Source: CBDFGQ01 sp965247295 (GTDB lineage: Bacteria; Chloroflexota; Dehalococcoidia; Lucifugimonadales; JAGWBF01). Taken from it: 64,000 bases of DNA. Shown here piece after piece: positions 1 to 8,674 of the stretch; within the stretch, counting starts at the first letter, position 1, and each line of letters begins with the position of its first letter. Made by a program: the position numbers and the translations under genes. The notes under the pieces are model-generated. The model worked only from the letters and a program-made list of their open reading frames with translations, had not been told where the DNA came from and made no database searches. The stretch lies in contig CBDFGQ010000008.1 in the NCBI GenBank assembly GCA_965247295.1, positions 248,001 to 312,000 on the forward strand, in the 5' to 3' direction.

Positions 1-400
1 TGAGCGTCAGCCGGGCCAGCGCGTGCATCCCGTCGCCGGCGTTTATTGCCTGGCCCGGGCCCCATATCCACCACACTGAAGCCCTGTTGCCCCGGTTGGG
101 ACTCCCAGACTGGACGTCTTCGTGAATCAGGGTGTAGTTATAGACCAGTTCCACCGCGGCTGCCGCCGGGAGGGCCGGCCTATAGTCTCCCAGCGCGGAC
201 TCGGAGGACAGCAGGCACAGGGTAGGGTGTAGCCGCTCACCCGATGGGCCAGAAAGAGGCGTGCCCTGTTCGTCCATCCAACCCAACTGGTAGAGGAGCA
301 TGTTATGCAGGAGGCCATCCTCGCCGGCGATGGACTCCCGTATTTCCTCTTCCAGGACTTGTCGGTACCGGTCGTAGAGCTGGTCGGCGGTCTGGCCCAT
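1..400 (-). CDS. Polyprenyl (isoprenoid) diphosphate synthase, N-terminal part
   Basis: The gene runs off the left edge; the visible 133 residues are the N-terminal half of a trans-isoprenyl diphosphate synthase, the enzymes that lengthen allylic diphosphates with IPP. The family segment ALPAAAAVELVYNYTLIH and the later GPGQAINAGDGMHALARL are clear. The first aspartate-rich motif, normally DDxxD, reads EDVQS (about residues 94-98), so two of the three metal-binding aspartates are replaced. The second DDxxD lies outside the window. The ATG at 400 is one base from the rpiB stop codon, so the two are co-transcribed and probably translationally coupled. The altered motif may mean a regulatory subunit or an inactive paralogue. 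Confidence 0.85.
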   Translation of the reverse strand, partial: MGQTADQLYDRYRQVLEEEIRESIAGEDGLLHNMLLYQLGWMDEQGTPLSGPSGERLHPTLCLLSSESALGDYRPALPAAAAVELVYNYTLIHEDVQSGSPNRGNRASVWWIWGPGQAINAGDGMHALARLTL

Positions 401-401
401 T

Positions 402-890
402 CTACTCCTGGGGCTGGTTGTCCTCTGGCGATTGCAAGCCATCGGCACGCGAGGAGTTCTCCAGTCGGCGAATCTTACCGACACGCCGGGCGTGCCTTCC
501 ACCCTCGAACTCGGCGGACAAGTAGGCCGTGGTAATCTCCTTGGCTACCAATTCACCTATTATCTCTCCGCCAATACAAAGGACGTTGGCGTCGTTGTGC
601 TGGCGGGCCATCCTGGCGCTGATTGGGTCCGAGCACAGGGCGGCCCTTACCCCCGGGACCTTATTGGCTGATATGCTCATGCCTATGCCATTTGCGCAGA
701 TCAGCACGCCGTAGTCCGCCTCACCGCGGGCCACGGCCACGGCTACCTTTTCAGCTACGTCGGGGTAGTCAACCGAGTCGGTGCCATGGCATCCCATATC
801 TTGGTGTTGGTGCCCAAGCTCCGACAGCAATGGTACTACGGACTGTTTGAGGTGGTAACCCCGGTGGTCGCTCCCTATGGCTATCCGCAA
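402..890 (-). CDS. rpiB: Ribose-5-phosphate isomerase B
   Basis: Cytosolic enzyme of the non-oxidative pentose phosphate pathway that interconverts ribose 5-phosphate and ribulose 5-phosphate. The RpiB/LacAB signatures are present: SDHRG (residues 7-11), the catalytic cysteine in LICANGIGMSISANK (Cys65) and the conserved RQHNDANVL with His98. At 162 residues it is slightly longer than the usual ~150 because of a polar C-terminal tail. It overlaps the 3' end of the upstream tsaC gene by 10 bases and is followed directly by the prenyl synthase. Supply of ribose phosphate fits the nearby purine and histidine clusters, both of which consume PRPP. Confidence 0.95.
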   Translation of the reverse strand: MRIAIGSDHRGYHLKQSVVPLLSELGHQHQDMGCHGTDSVDYPDVAEKVAVAVARGEADYGVLICANGIGMSISANKVPGVRAALCSDPISARMARQHNDANVLCIGGEIIGELVAKEITTAYLSAEFEGGRHARRVGKIRRLENSSRADGLQSPEDNQPQE

Positions 891-1627
891 GCCCGTGTCC
901 TCCCAGTTCGGGGTACGTCCAGGGGCAGTGGCGACACGGACTGGAGGGTCTGGCGGTCTATGGCCCCCACACGAACCAGCTGGGGCCGGGACTCCGTGAC
1001 GTCCACTATAGTAGAGGGCCTACCAGCGGGAGCGGTGCCCCCATCAACGATGTAGTCAAGCCTGTCTCCCAGGAGCCGCCTCACATCCGCCGCGGTGGCG
1101 GCGTCGGGACTGCCGCTGGGGTTGGCGCTGGTGCCTGTGATGGGCCTGCCCAGTTCCCTGACCAAAGTCAGTGGGACGCAATGATCAGGCATCCTCACGC
1201 CCACCGAGTCCCTGCCCCCCGTGACTGCGTCCGGTACTTCCAGAGATTTCCTGAGTATCAGCGTAAGGGGTCCGGGCCAGAAGCGTTCTGCTAGAGTCCA
1301 GGCTACGTCGGGTATATCGATGGCCAACTGCTCCAGGTCCCATATCGCCCCCAACAGAAGGGGGAGCCCCATGTCACTGGGCCTGCCCTTTATCTGGAAA
1401 ACACGTGTAACGGCCTCTACGCAACTGGCGTCGGCGCCGAGCCCGTAGAGCGTGTCTGTGGGGAAAGCTGCGACCCCTCCCCCTCTGAGAACGCCCACGG
1501 CCTCCGTGATGGCTCTATGGACGGCGATAGAAGTGCCCAAACTGCCTGGCTCCACCCTTTTCGGAGCTTCAATTCGGTTCTTGACTGAGTATATCACAGG
1601 TGCTAATCTGGGGTCGAGCTTCAGCAC
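881..1627 (-). CDS. tsaC: Threonylcarbamoyl-AMP synthase (Sua5/YrdC/YwlC family)
   Basis: Makes threonylcarbamoyl-AMP from threonine, bicarbonate and ATP for the t6A37 modification of ANN-decoding tRNAs. The YrdC fold is recognisable from [13 protein letters not shown], the [13 protein letters not shown] nucleotide/threonine-site segment, GTSANPSG and [11 protein letters not shown]. The ATG at 1627 has no SD and abuts the divergent guaA start. A TTG at 1540 (with GGTGGAG nine bases upstream) would start the protein about where YrdC proteins begin, and the extended -10 element TGATATACT inside the long form favours that shorter start. Gene order tsaC-rpiB-prenyl synthase looks like one operon. 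Confidence 0.9.
   Translation of the reverse strand: MLKLDPRLAPVIYSVKNRIEAPKRVEPGSLGTSIAVHRAITEAVGVLRGGGVAAFPTDTLYGLGADASCVEAVTRVFQIKGRPSDMGLPLLLGAIWDLEQLAIDIPDVAWTLAERFWPGPLTLILRKSLEVPDAVTGGRDSVGVRMPDHCVPLTLVRELGRPITGTSANPSGSPDAATAADVRRLLGDRLDYIVDGGTAPAGRPSTIVDVTESRPQLVRVGAIDRQTLQSVSPLPLDVPRTGRTRACG
1581..1617. promoter_or_regulatory. Overlapping divergent promoters for tsaC and guaA
   Basis: On the minus strand TG-A-TATACT (1596-1588) is an extended -10, with TCGACC 18 bases upstream. On the plus strand TTGACT (1581-1586), 17 bases, then TAATCT (1604-1609) is a weaker promoter. The two occupy the same 37 bases, so polymerase binding to one would compete with the other. If both are real, the long N-termini of both reading frames are untranslated. 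Confidence 0.45.
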
Positions 1628-3313
1628 ATGGCCTCCAGAGGTGGTATGGCGGACGCGGACCAGTCTCCAAGCCGAAGGGTTGCCACCAGCGACGACCTGG
1701 AGGTATCCACTTATCTGGAGATAGCGGGCCGGCGCCAGCCCGGGAGCGTTGAGCCGGAGGCAAGGCCGGGAGGTGTGGGGGAGGGCGTGCTGATAGTGGA
1801 CCTGGGGTCTCAGTATAGCCGGCTCATCGCCCGCCGCGTCAGAGAGCTCAAGGTCTATTGCGAGATCGTGCCCCCCGAAGCCTCCTGGGAGCAGGTGGCC
1901 CGAATAAATCCCCGGGGGGTGATCCTGTCAGGGGGCCCTTCCAGCGTCTACGATCGTGGGTCTCCCCTCGCTCCCACTTGGGTGTTCGAGCACTCCCTTC
2001 CCATCCTGGGTATCTGCTATGGCATGCAGGCGCTGACCCACCAGCTTGGCGGGCGGGTGGTCCGGGGCCTCAAGCGGGAGTATGGCCATGCGGTGTTGCA
2101 CCAAAATGACCCTCAGTCCCCGATCTTTGCCGATCTGCCCCCTTCCATGCCCGTCTGGATGAGCCACGGGGACCAGATCGAAGAACTGCCTCCCGGTTTC
2201 CTGTCCCTGGGGTATACGGACAATTCTCCAGTCGCGGTTATGGGCAACGGAAGCAACATCTTCGGACTTCAGTTCCACCCGGAGGTCGCCCATACGGTCC
2301 ACGGGAAAACCATCCTGGAGAACTTCCTTTACCGGGTCTGCGGCTGCCAGGGTACCTGGACACCCGACAATTTCGTGAGCCAGTCCATCGAAGCGATCGG
2401 CCGCGAGGTCGGGGACGGTAGGGTAATCTGCGCCCTCTCCGGCGGCGTGGACTCGGCCGTCACGGCCGCTTTGGTACACCAGGCCGTAGGGGACCAGCTT
2501 ACCTGCATATTCGTGAATAATGGCTTGCTCCGCCTGGAGGAGCCGGAGCGGGTCGTGGACACATTTAGACGTAGCCTTGGGCTCAGTCTGGTATACGTGG
2601 ACGCCTCAGAGCGGTTCACCGGGCGCTTGATAGGGATAACCGACCCGGAGGAGAAGCGCCGGGTCGTTGGTGAAGAGTTTATCCGTGTGTTCGAAGAGTC
2701 GGCGGCGGAGCTGGAAAATACCGCGTTTCTGGCACAGGGCACCCTTTACCCGGACGTCATAGAAAGCCGCTCTCCGGAGAACAGGGCCGCCGCCAAGATA
2801 AAGACACATCACAACGTTGGCGGCCTGCCCTCGGACATGAAGCTAAAATTGGTAGAGCCCCTTAGATACCTTTTCAAGGACGAGGTGCGGGAAGTGGGTC
2901 TGGCCCTGGGCCTTCCTCAGGAGTTGGTATACCGGCAGCCGTTCCCTGGCCCGGGCTTGGCCATCCGTATTATTGGGGAGGTCACACCGGAGAAGCTGGA
3001 AACCCTTCGCCGCTGCGACTGGGTCGTTATCGACGAAATAAAGGGTGCAAATCTGTATCACCAGCTGTGGCAGACCTTTGCTGTCCTCACAGACAGCCGG
3101 AGCGTAGGCGTCATGGGTGACGACCGCACCTACAGCCACGTGGTCGCGATACGTGCGGTGACCAGCGAGGACGCGATGACGGCCGACTGGGTGCGCCTCC
3201 CCTATGATGTCCTGGCGCGCATCTCCAGCAGGATCATCAACGAGGTCCCCGACGTGAACCGGGTGGTTTACGATATAACCAGTAAGCCGCCGGGGACCAT
3301 AGAGTGGGAGTAG
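1628..3313 (+). CDS. guaA: GMP synthase (glutamine-hydrolysing)
   Basis: Final step of GMP synthesis: amination of XMP using glutamine-derived ammonia and ATP. A class I glutamine amidotransferase domain comes first ([23 protein letters not shown] start, nucleophile in [19 protein letters not shown]), then the ATP-pyrophosphatase domain with the P-loop LSGGVDSAV, then the dimerisation domain with [10 protein letters not shown] and the invariant C-terminal [11 protein letters not shown]. The domain proper begins near residue 54, so the first ~50 residues of this 561-residue reading frame are unusual and low in conservation. GTG codons at 1775 and 1787, or ATG at 1646 after AGAGGTGG, are alternative starts. 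It heads the rightward purine cluster. Confidence 0.95.
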   Translation: MASRGGMADADQSPSRRVATSDDLEVSTYLEIAGRRQPGSVEPEARPGGVGEGVLIVDLGSQYSRLIARRVRELKVYCEIVPPEASWEQVARINPRGVILSGGPSSVYDRGSPLAPTWVFEHSLPILGICYGMQALTHQLGGRVVRGLKREYGHAVLHQNDPQSPIFADLPPSMPVWMSHGDQIEELPPGFLSLGYTDNSPVAVMGNGSNIFGLQFHPEVAHTVHGKTILENFLYRVCGCQGTWTPDNFVSQSIEAIGREVGDGRVICALSGGVDSAVTAALVHQAVGDQLTCIFVNNGLLRLEEPERVVDTFRRSLGLSLVYVDASERFTGRLIGITDPEEKRRVVGEEFIRVFEESAAELENTAFLAQGTLYPDVIESRSPENRAAAKIKTHHNVGGLPSDMKLKLVEPLRYLFKDEVREVGLALGLPQELVYRQPFPGPGLAIRIIGEVTPEKLETLRRCDWVVIDEIKGANLYHQLWQTFAVLTDSRSVGVMGDDRTYSHVVAIRAVTSEDAMTADWVRLPYDVLARISSRIINEVPDVNRVVYDITSKPPGTIEWE

Positions 3314-3370
3314 TGTGCGTGCGGCCTCGCAGGGCCCTCCGGCTCGAATACCCGGGCGGAGGTGGGACAG

Positions 3371-3622
3371 TTGCGTGACCGCGTAAGAGACGTGGGTGAA
3401 AGCTATGTGTCCGAGCTTGAGGGCTTCCACCCGGATGTCGAGGCAGTTTTGCTGGAGCCCCAGTCCAGTACGGCCGATGCCAGTGTTCGTATAACATGCG
3501 GCGCACGCCAGCAGGTGCGGATCGTCATGGAGACCGCAGCACGACTCACCTCTAAGTATTTTCTTGACGAGGGAATATACATTCAAGCGTCCGCAGACTT
3601 TGCCGGAAAACCCTTTTCTTAG
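3371..3622 (+). CDS. Small hypothetical protein in the purine cluster
   Basis: An 83-residue acidic protein between guaA and purD that I do not recognise. The TTG at 3371 has GGAGGTGG six bases upstream, a better context than the GTG at 3362, which overlaps that SD. It has one cysteine, no membrane segment and alternating polar/hydrophobic stretches consistent with a small alpha/beta domain. Codon third positions are GC-rich like its neighbours, which supports real coding. Position alone suggests a link to nucleotide metabolism; nothing in the sequence proves one. Confidence 0.6.
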   Translation: MRDRVRDVGESYVSELEGFHPDVEAVLLEPQSSTADASVRITCGARQQVRIVMETAARLTSKYFLDEGIYIQASADFAGKPFS

Positions 3623-3675
3623 GTGAGGCACTTAGTTGACGGTCTCGCAGAATCGTGGGCTGAGGTAATACTGTA

Positions 3676-4959
3676 GTGAAGGTTCTCATAGTTGGCTCTG
3701 GCGCCAGGGAGCACGCCATCGCCTGGAGGCTCAACACCAGCCCGCGGGTCACCGAGCTATTCGCCGTTCCGGGTAATGCAGGCACCTCTACGCTGTGCAC
3801 CAACCTTTCGGACCCTTCAGATGGAATGGTGGGGCTGGCCCGGCTGGCTGAGGAGCACGGCATAGACCTCACCATCGTGGGACCCGAAACGCCTCTGGCC
3901 GGCGGAATCGTTGACCTGTTCAAGGCACGGGGTCTGCCCGTCTTTGGACCAACTCAGGCGGCGGCAAGGATTGAGTCCAGCAAGGCATTCGCCAGAGAGC
4001 TAATGGAAAGGCACGACGTCCCCGGTCCAGACTTCAATATATTCCGCGCCTACGATGAGGCCCGAGCTTTTCTATCGAGTCACCGGGGTCCCGTGGTGGT
4101 CAAGGCCGACGGCCTGGCGGCTGGGAAGGGAGCCCTTGTGTGCCGTGGCAAAGAGGATGCCCTCGAAGCTCTGTATCAGTGCATGGAGGCCAGGACCTTC
4201 GGGGAGGCGGGCGACACCGTGGTAGTCGAGGAGCTGATGGAGGGCCGGGAGGTGAGCGTGTTCGCCTTCTGCGACGGCGAGAATATATCGCCCCTCGTGG
4301 CCGCCTGTGACTACAAGCGCCTGCTGGACGGGGACGAGGGACCCATTACAGGCGGGATGGGTAGCTACAGCCCTCCCGAGTTCTGGACTCCCCAGCTCGG
4401 CGAGCGAATCAGGAGCGAGATAATGGCCCCCGTCATTAGGGCCCTGGCGGCCGACGGATGTCCCTATCAGGGGGTCCTCTACGCTGGGCTCATGCTGACC
4501 TCCGAGGGGCCCAAGGTGCTGGAGTTCAATTGCCGCTTTGGTGACCCCGAGGCCCAGGTAATCCTGCCACTGCTGCGTACGGACCTGGTGGACGCGGTTC
4601 AAGCATGCATCGAGGGCGGTCTCGCGGACATGCCGGTACAGTGGGAAGAGGGTGCATCTGTTGGGGTGGTTATGGCCTCGGGCGGCTACCCCGGTGCATA
4701 CTCTCGAGGGCTGCCTATTGTTGGACTGGAGGACGTTGATACGGATGCCCTTATTTTCCACGCCGGGACACGGCGCGAAGGCGATGGGGAATCCGGGAGA
4801 GTCCTCACCGACGGCGGTCGGGTTCTAACCGTCGTGGGCCGTGGGGCGGCGCTGGCGGAGGCCAGGGAGAACGCATACGACAACATCCGGCGGTTGCATA
4901 TCCAGGATGCCCACTACAGGACCGACATCGCCCCGGTGGAGAGGGCCGTTCGACTATAA
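3676..4959 (+). CDS. purD: Phosphoribosylamine-glycine ligase (GAR synthetase)
   Basis: Second step of de novo purine synthesis, joining phosphoribosylamine and glycine with ATP. The N-terminal GSGAREHAIAW and GPETPLAGGIVDLF, the ATP-grasp segment VKADGLAAGKGALV and the metal/ATP motif EFNCRFGDPEAQ are all intact, and 427 residues is the normal length. The start is GTG at 3676 with GAGGT ten bases upstream. It follows guaA and the small unknown gene, and precedes purE by about 110 bases, so it may be transcribed with both. Confidence 0.97.
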   Translation: MKVLIVGSGAREHAIAWRLNTSPRVTELFAVPGNAGTSTLCTNLSDPSDGMVGLARLAEEHGIDLTIVGPETPLAGGIVDLFKARGLPVFGPTQAAARIESSKAFARELMERHDVPGPDFNIFRAYDEARAFLSSHRGPVVVKADGLAAGKGALVCRGKEDALEALYQCMEARTFGEAGDTVVVEELMEGREVSVFAFCDGENISPLVAACDYKRLLDGDEGPITGGMGSYSPPEFWTPQLGERIRSEIMAPVIRALAADGCPYQGVLYAGLMLTSEGPKVLEFNCRFGDPEAQVILPLLRTDLVDAVQACIEGGLADMPVQWEEGASVGVVMASGGYPGAYSRGLPIVGLEDVDTDALIFHAGTRREGDGESGRVLTDGGRVLTVVGRGAALAEARENAYDNIRRLHIQDAHYRTDIAPVERAVRL

Positions 4960-5070
4960 AGGCGAGGCATCGGGGTGGGCCTTCGCATCCTGGACAGTTT
5001 TCTGTATACTGTGCCCTGTGGCGTCGAATTCCGACGCCGGATCCATCAGTAGGCGAAAGGGGGGCGGCCG

Positions 5071-5529
5071 TTGCCTCTAGTCAGTGTGGTTATGGGCAGC
5101 GCCTCGGACGAACCTATCGTGCAGCAGACGGTAGCGGTGCTCGAGGAGCTTGGCGTGGACTACGAAGTAAGGGTCATGTCTGCGCACCGCAACCCCGAGC
5201 GGGTGCGAGAGTACGCCCTGGCCTCCAGGGAGCGAGGTGTGGAGGTGTTCATCGCGGCCGCTGGCGGCGCTGCGGCGTTGCCCGGGGTGCTGGCCTCTTG
5301 GACAGCCGTACCCGTGATCGGAGTCCCACTGGCCAGCAGTGAGCTGAAGGGGATTGACGCGCTGATGGCCGTGGCACAGATGCCCCCAGGGGTTCCGGTG
5401 GCCTGCGTGGCCGTAGGCTCCTGGGGAGCTCGCAACGCCGCCTACCTGGCGGCCCAGATCCTGGGCCTCAAGTACGACAATATAAGAGAGGCTTATGAGC
5501 GACACCAGCAGCGGCTCCGTGAGCAGTGA
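5071..5529 (+). CDS. purE: N5-carboxyaminoimidazole ribonucleotide mutase
   Basis: Class I PurE, converting N5-CAIR to CAIR in purine synthesis. MGSASDEPI (substrate phosphate loop), the SAHRNPERVREYA signature and AAGGAAALPGV are present in the standard order and the length (152) is typical. The initiation codon is TTG after a GGGGGG-rich SD. No purK is visible in the window. The last 35 bases overlap the longest form of the HAD phosphatase gene that follows, suggesting translational coupling. Confidence 0.96.
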   Translation: MPLVSVVMGSASDEPIVQQTVAVLEELGVDYEVRVMSAHRNPERVREYALASRERGVEVFIAAAGGAAALPGVLASWTAVPVIGVPLASSELKGIDALMAVAQMPPGVPVACVAVGSWGARNAAYLAAQILGLKYDNIREAYERHQQRLREQ

Positions 5530-6331
5530 TCCCGCGGACCCGGGAACATTGGGGAGAGGATCTTCGCTGGGGGGCCGACGTGCCTCTGGAGAGGTTTTTG
5601 CCGCCTTTCAAGGGGTAGCTCATGGGGTGAGGGCCCGTCCCGCCGTTCTCTGCGACTTCGACGACACTACCGCCGTGGAGAATGTGGCCCAGCTACTGCT
5701 GGAGCACTTCAGCGAGGACGGCGCCTGGCGGCGACTGAGACAGCAGTCCCAGCAGAAGATAATTACCCTCAAGGAGTATCAGGAGAGGGCCTTCAACAGC
5801 ACGAAGGCGACTGTGGAAGAGTTTCAGGCCATTGTCAGGGAGAAGGCCACCCTCCGTCCCTATTTTAAGGACCTGTGGTACTTCTGCCTCGATAGGGACA
5901 TTCCCCTTGCGATAGTGACCGTCGGCCTGGACTTCTATGTGGACGCCCTGCTGGAGCGGGAAGGGCTTCAGTCCGTGCCCCGGTATACGGTTAAAACGAC
6001 GTTTACTCCACAGGGTATCGCCTACGAATATCCGTATCCTTGGGATGGATCGGGTGCCTCGACCCAGGAGGTTTGCAGCCAGTGGGGAAACTGCAAGTGT
6101 AGGGCCCTGGGCGAGTACAGGAGGAGGGGATACGGCATCATATACGTGGGAGATGGGCGGTCCGATTTCTGCCCGGCGTCCATAGCCGACCAGGTGTTTG
6201 CCCACGGTCCGCTGGCCCAGCTTATGCGGGAAAAGGGTATGCCCTACACGGAGCTTCACGACTTCAAGGACGTTATCCAGGGCCTTGAAGACTGGGCGGA
6301 TATGGGAGAAGGACCACTTTCAGGTGAATAG
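5495..6331 (+). CDS. HAD-superfamily phosphatase, MtnX/phosphoserine phosphatase-like
   Basis: HAD phosphatase with motif I DFDDTT (nucleophile Asp54, general acid Asp56), motif II around IVTVGLDFYV and motif III/IV YVGDGRSDFCPA. It resembles the MtnX/SerB-like subclass that hydrolyses small phosphorylated metabolites. The substrate cannot be read from sequence. The ATG at 5495 lies inside purE; a GTG at 5627, eight codons before the nucleophile motif, with AAGGGG upstream would remove a 44-residue low-complexity leader and is a plausible true start. It sits between purE and purB, where no canonical purine pathway step needs a phosphatase. Confidence 0.85.
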   Translation: MSDTSSGSVSSDPADPGTLGRGSSLGGRRASGEVFAAFQGVAHGVRARPAVLCDFDDTTAVENVAQLLLEHFSEDGAWRRLRQQSQQKIITLKEYQERAFNSTKATVEEFQAIVREKATLRPYFKDLWYFCLDRDIPLAIVTVGLDFYVDALLEREGLQSVPRYTVKTTFTPQGIAYEYPYPWDGSGASTQEVCSQWGNCKCRALGEYRRRGYGIIYVGDGRSDFCPASIADQVFAHGPLAQLMREKGMPYTELHDFKDVIQGLEDWADMGEGPLSGE

Positions 6332-6334
6332 AAG

Positions 6335-7690
6335 TTGATAGAACGCTACTCCCGGCCCGCAATGAAGCGGGTCTGGTCCGACGAAAACAAGTACAGCAAG
6401 TGGCTCCAGGTCGAGCTGGCAGTGTGTGAGGCGTGGGCCGAGGAGGGAGTCATTCCTCAGGAGGATATGGAGAAACTCCGCCATGCCAGGTACAACCCGC
6501 AGCGCATGGACGAGATTTTCCAGCGGACACGCCATGACGTTACGGCCTTCCTCGGTTCCGTGACCGAGGGACTCGGCGAGGAGGGCCGATGGATTCATCT
6601 GGGCCTTACCAGCGGCGATGTGCTGGACACCGCATTGAGCCTTCAACTGGTCGAGGCGGGGGCAGAGCTTGTCAATGATCTAGACGCCCTCCGCGCGGTC
6701 CTCGGGGCCCAGGCCAATACCCACAGGGACACCCCCATGATGGGCAGGACTCACGGCGTTCATGCGGAGCCCATCACCTTCGGCTTGAAGCTCGCATTAT
6801 GGTGGGATGAGATGGGCCGGCAGCGTGTAAGGCTCCAGCAAGCTCTAGCGGGCGTGGGTGTGGGGAAAATATCCGGAGCCGTGGGGACCCATGCTACGGT
6901 GCCGCCCCTGGTGGAGGAGCGGGTCTGCCAGAGGCTGGGGCTGGATGTGGCCCCCGTATCCAGCCAGATCGTGCAGAGGGACCGCCACGCCCACTTCGTC
7001 ACGACCCTCGCGCTGATCGCGGCCTCCCTGGAGAAGTTCGCTACGGAGATACGCTCCCTCCAGCGGACGGAGGTCAGGGAGGTAGAGGAGCCCTTTGGCG
7101 AGGGACAGACCGGCTCTTCCTCCATGCCCCACAAGCGCAACCCCGAGCTTTCCGAGCGGGTGTGCGGGCTGGCCCGGCTGATAAGGGGGTACAGCGTTAC
7201 CGCGCTTGAGAACGTGGCCCTGTGGCATGAGCGGGACATCAGCCACTCCTCGGCTGAGCGCGTTATTCTCCCAGACTCCTGCCTGGCCCTGGACTATATA
7301 CTGGACGTGTTCACTCAGATAATGCAGGGGGTTAAGGTATATCCCCGTCGGATGTGGCAAAACATAGAGAGCACCCGGGGACTGGTATTTAGCCAACGGG
7401 TGCTTCTGGCCCTGGTGGAGAATGGCCTCGCCAGGGAGAAGGCGTACGAGCTGGTACAGAGAAATGCGATGCGTAGCTGGGATGAGGAGGCGGACTTCCG
7501 GGAACTCCTTAAATCCGATGGCGATGTAGGCGCGTACCTATCCCGGGATGAGCTCAGCAGCCTATTCGACTACGGCTATTACTTTAGGCACGTGAAGGAT
7601 ACGTTTCAGCGCATAGGGCTGGTGGAGGGTGATGCGGGTATGGACAAGCTGCAACCACGCCAACCCATGGAAAGGAGAATTCGAGCCTGA
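6335..7690 (+). CDS. purB: Adenylosuccinate lyase
   Basis: Catalyses two fumarate eliminations, SAICAR to AICAR and adenylosuccinate to AMP. The fumarase/aspartase-superfamily signature SSMPHKRNPELSERV and the TSGDVLDTALSLQL and GRTHGVHAEPITFG segments are intact; 451 residues is normal. Start is TTG at 6335, three bases after the HAD gene, with AGGTGAA as SD. Its 3' end is followed 37 bases later by purC. The arrangement purE-HAD-purB-purC is compact enough to be one transcript. Confidence 0.97.
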   Translation: MIERYSRPAMKRVWSDENKYSKWLQVELAVCEAWAEEGVIPQEDMEKLRHARYNPQRMDEIFQRTRHDVTAFLGSVTEGLGEEGRWIHLGLTSGDVLDTALSLQLVEAGAELVNDLDALRAVLGAQANTHRDTPMMGRTHGVHAEPITFGLKLALWWDEMGRQRVRLQQALAGVGVGKISGAVGTHATVPPLVEERVCQRLGLDVAPVSSQIVQRDRHAHFVTTLALIAASLEKFATEIRSLQRTEVREVEEPFGEGQTGSSSMPHKRNPELSERVCGLARLIRGYSVTALENVALWHERDISHSSAERVILPDSCLALDYILDVFTQIMQGVKVYPRRMWQNIESTRGLVFSQRVLLALVENGLAREKAYELVQRNAMRSWDEEADFRELLKSDGDVGAYLSRDELSSLFDYGYYFRHVKDTFQRIGLVEGDAGMDKLQPRQPMERRIRA

Positions 7691-7727
7691 GCCTTTGAGG
7701 GACACCCGCGGAGGTAAGGCCTTCATC

Positions 7728-8633
7728 ATGATCATCGAAACCCAATTGCCGAACCTGCTTCGCCGAGGCAAGGTGAGGGACACCTATGAGCTGGGCGATG
7801 AGCTCCTCCTCATGATATCTACGGACCGAATCTCGGCCTTCGATGTGGTGCTTCCCACAGGAATTCCCCACAAGGGGCTGGTGCTCTCTCGGATGTCGGC
7901 TTTCTGGTTCCAGAAGACGTCTCATCTGGTGGAGAATCATCTCATAGGCCTCCCCGATGACCAGCGGGTTGTCCAGCAGTACGACAGGGGTAACCTGCTG
8001 GCCGGATTACCCTTGGAGATTGCCCGCCAGTCCCAGGTCGTCAGAAGGGCTCAACGCTTGGACGTGGAGTGCATCGTTCGGGGATACCTGGCTGGCTCAG
8101 CCTGGGCCGAGTACAGACGTTCCGGTACCGTTTGGGGCGATAGGCTGCCTTCGGGACTTAGGGAGGGGGAGGCCCTGCCCGAGCCATTGTTTACCCCGAC
8201 TACCAAGGCGGAGGAGGGACACGACGAGAGGATGACCCGTGAGGAGCTTGCCGACCTGGTGGGTCCTGAGATGGCGGGGCAGCTTCAGGAGACCAGCCTG
8301 GCCCTGTATGGCTATGCAATCCAATACGCCAGCGAGAGGGGCATCATCCTGGCCGACACGAAGATGGAGTTCGGGCTTCTCGACGGGAGGCTCATCCTGA
8401 TAGACGAGCTCCTCACGCCCGACTCGAGCCGCTTCTGGGATGCCTCGGGCTACGAGCCGGGGGGATCGCTGCCCAATTTCGACAAGCAGTACGTTAGAGA
8501 CTGGCTGGACTCCCAGGGCTGGGACCATGAGCCGCCGGCGCCGTCCCTGCCCCAAGACGTCGTGCAGAAGACCTCCCAGCGCTACATGGAGGCTTATCGC
8601 CGGCTAACGGGCGATGAACTCCACACCACCTGA
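7728..8633 (+). CDS. purC: Phosphoribosylaminoimidazole-succinocarboxamide (SAICAR) synthase
   Basis: Ligates aspartate to CAIR with ATP. RGKVRDTYELGD, IPHKGLVLSRMSAFWF, VRGYLAGSAWAEY, ADTKMEFG and DELLTPDSSRFW are classic PurC motifs in order. The ATG at 7728 gives 301 residues and begins just before the conserved core; GGAGGT lies 12 bases upstream, a slightly long spacing. A longer frame reaching back into purB has no support from family length. It is followed by the DUF3105 gene rather than by purQ or purL. Confidence 0.97.
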   Translation: MIIETQLPNLLRRGKVRDTYELGDELLLMISTDRISAFDVVLPTGIPHKGLVLSRMSAFWFQKTSHLVENHLIGLPDDQRVVQQYDRGNLLAGLPLEIARQSQVVRRAQRLDVECIVRGYLAGSAWAEYRRSGTVWGDRLPSGLREGEALPEPLFTPTTKAEEGHDERMTREELADLVGPEMAGQLQETSLALYGYAIQYASERGIILADTKMEFGLLDGRLILIDELLTPDSSRFWDASGYEPGGSLPNFDKQYVRDWLDSQGWDHEPPAPSLPQDVVQKTSQRYMEAYRRLTGDELHTT

Positions 8634-8674
8634 ATATAAAGGCCTGTCCCAAGGGCATACGAAGGAATAAATAT

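Noticed and set aside
2843..3631. 262-codon open frame antisense to guaA and the small unknown gene
   Set aside because: High GC content creates long antisense frames; it shows no domain pattern and covers two well-supported genes.
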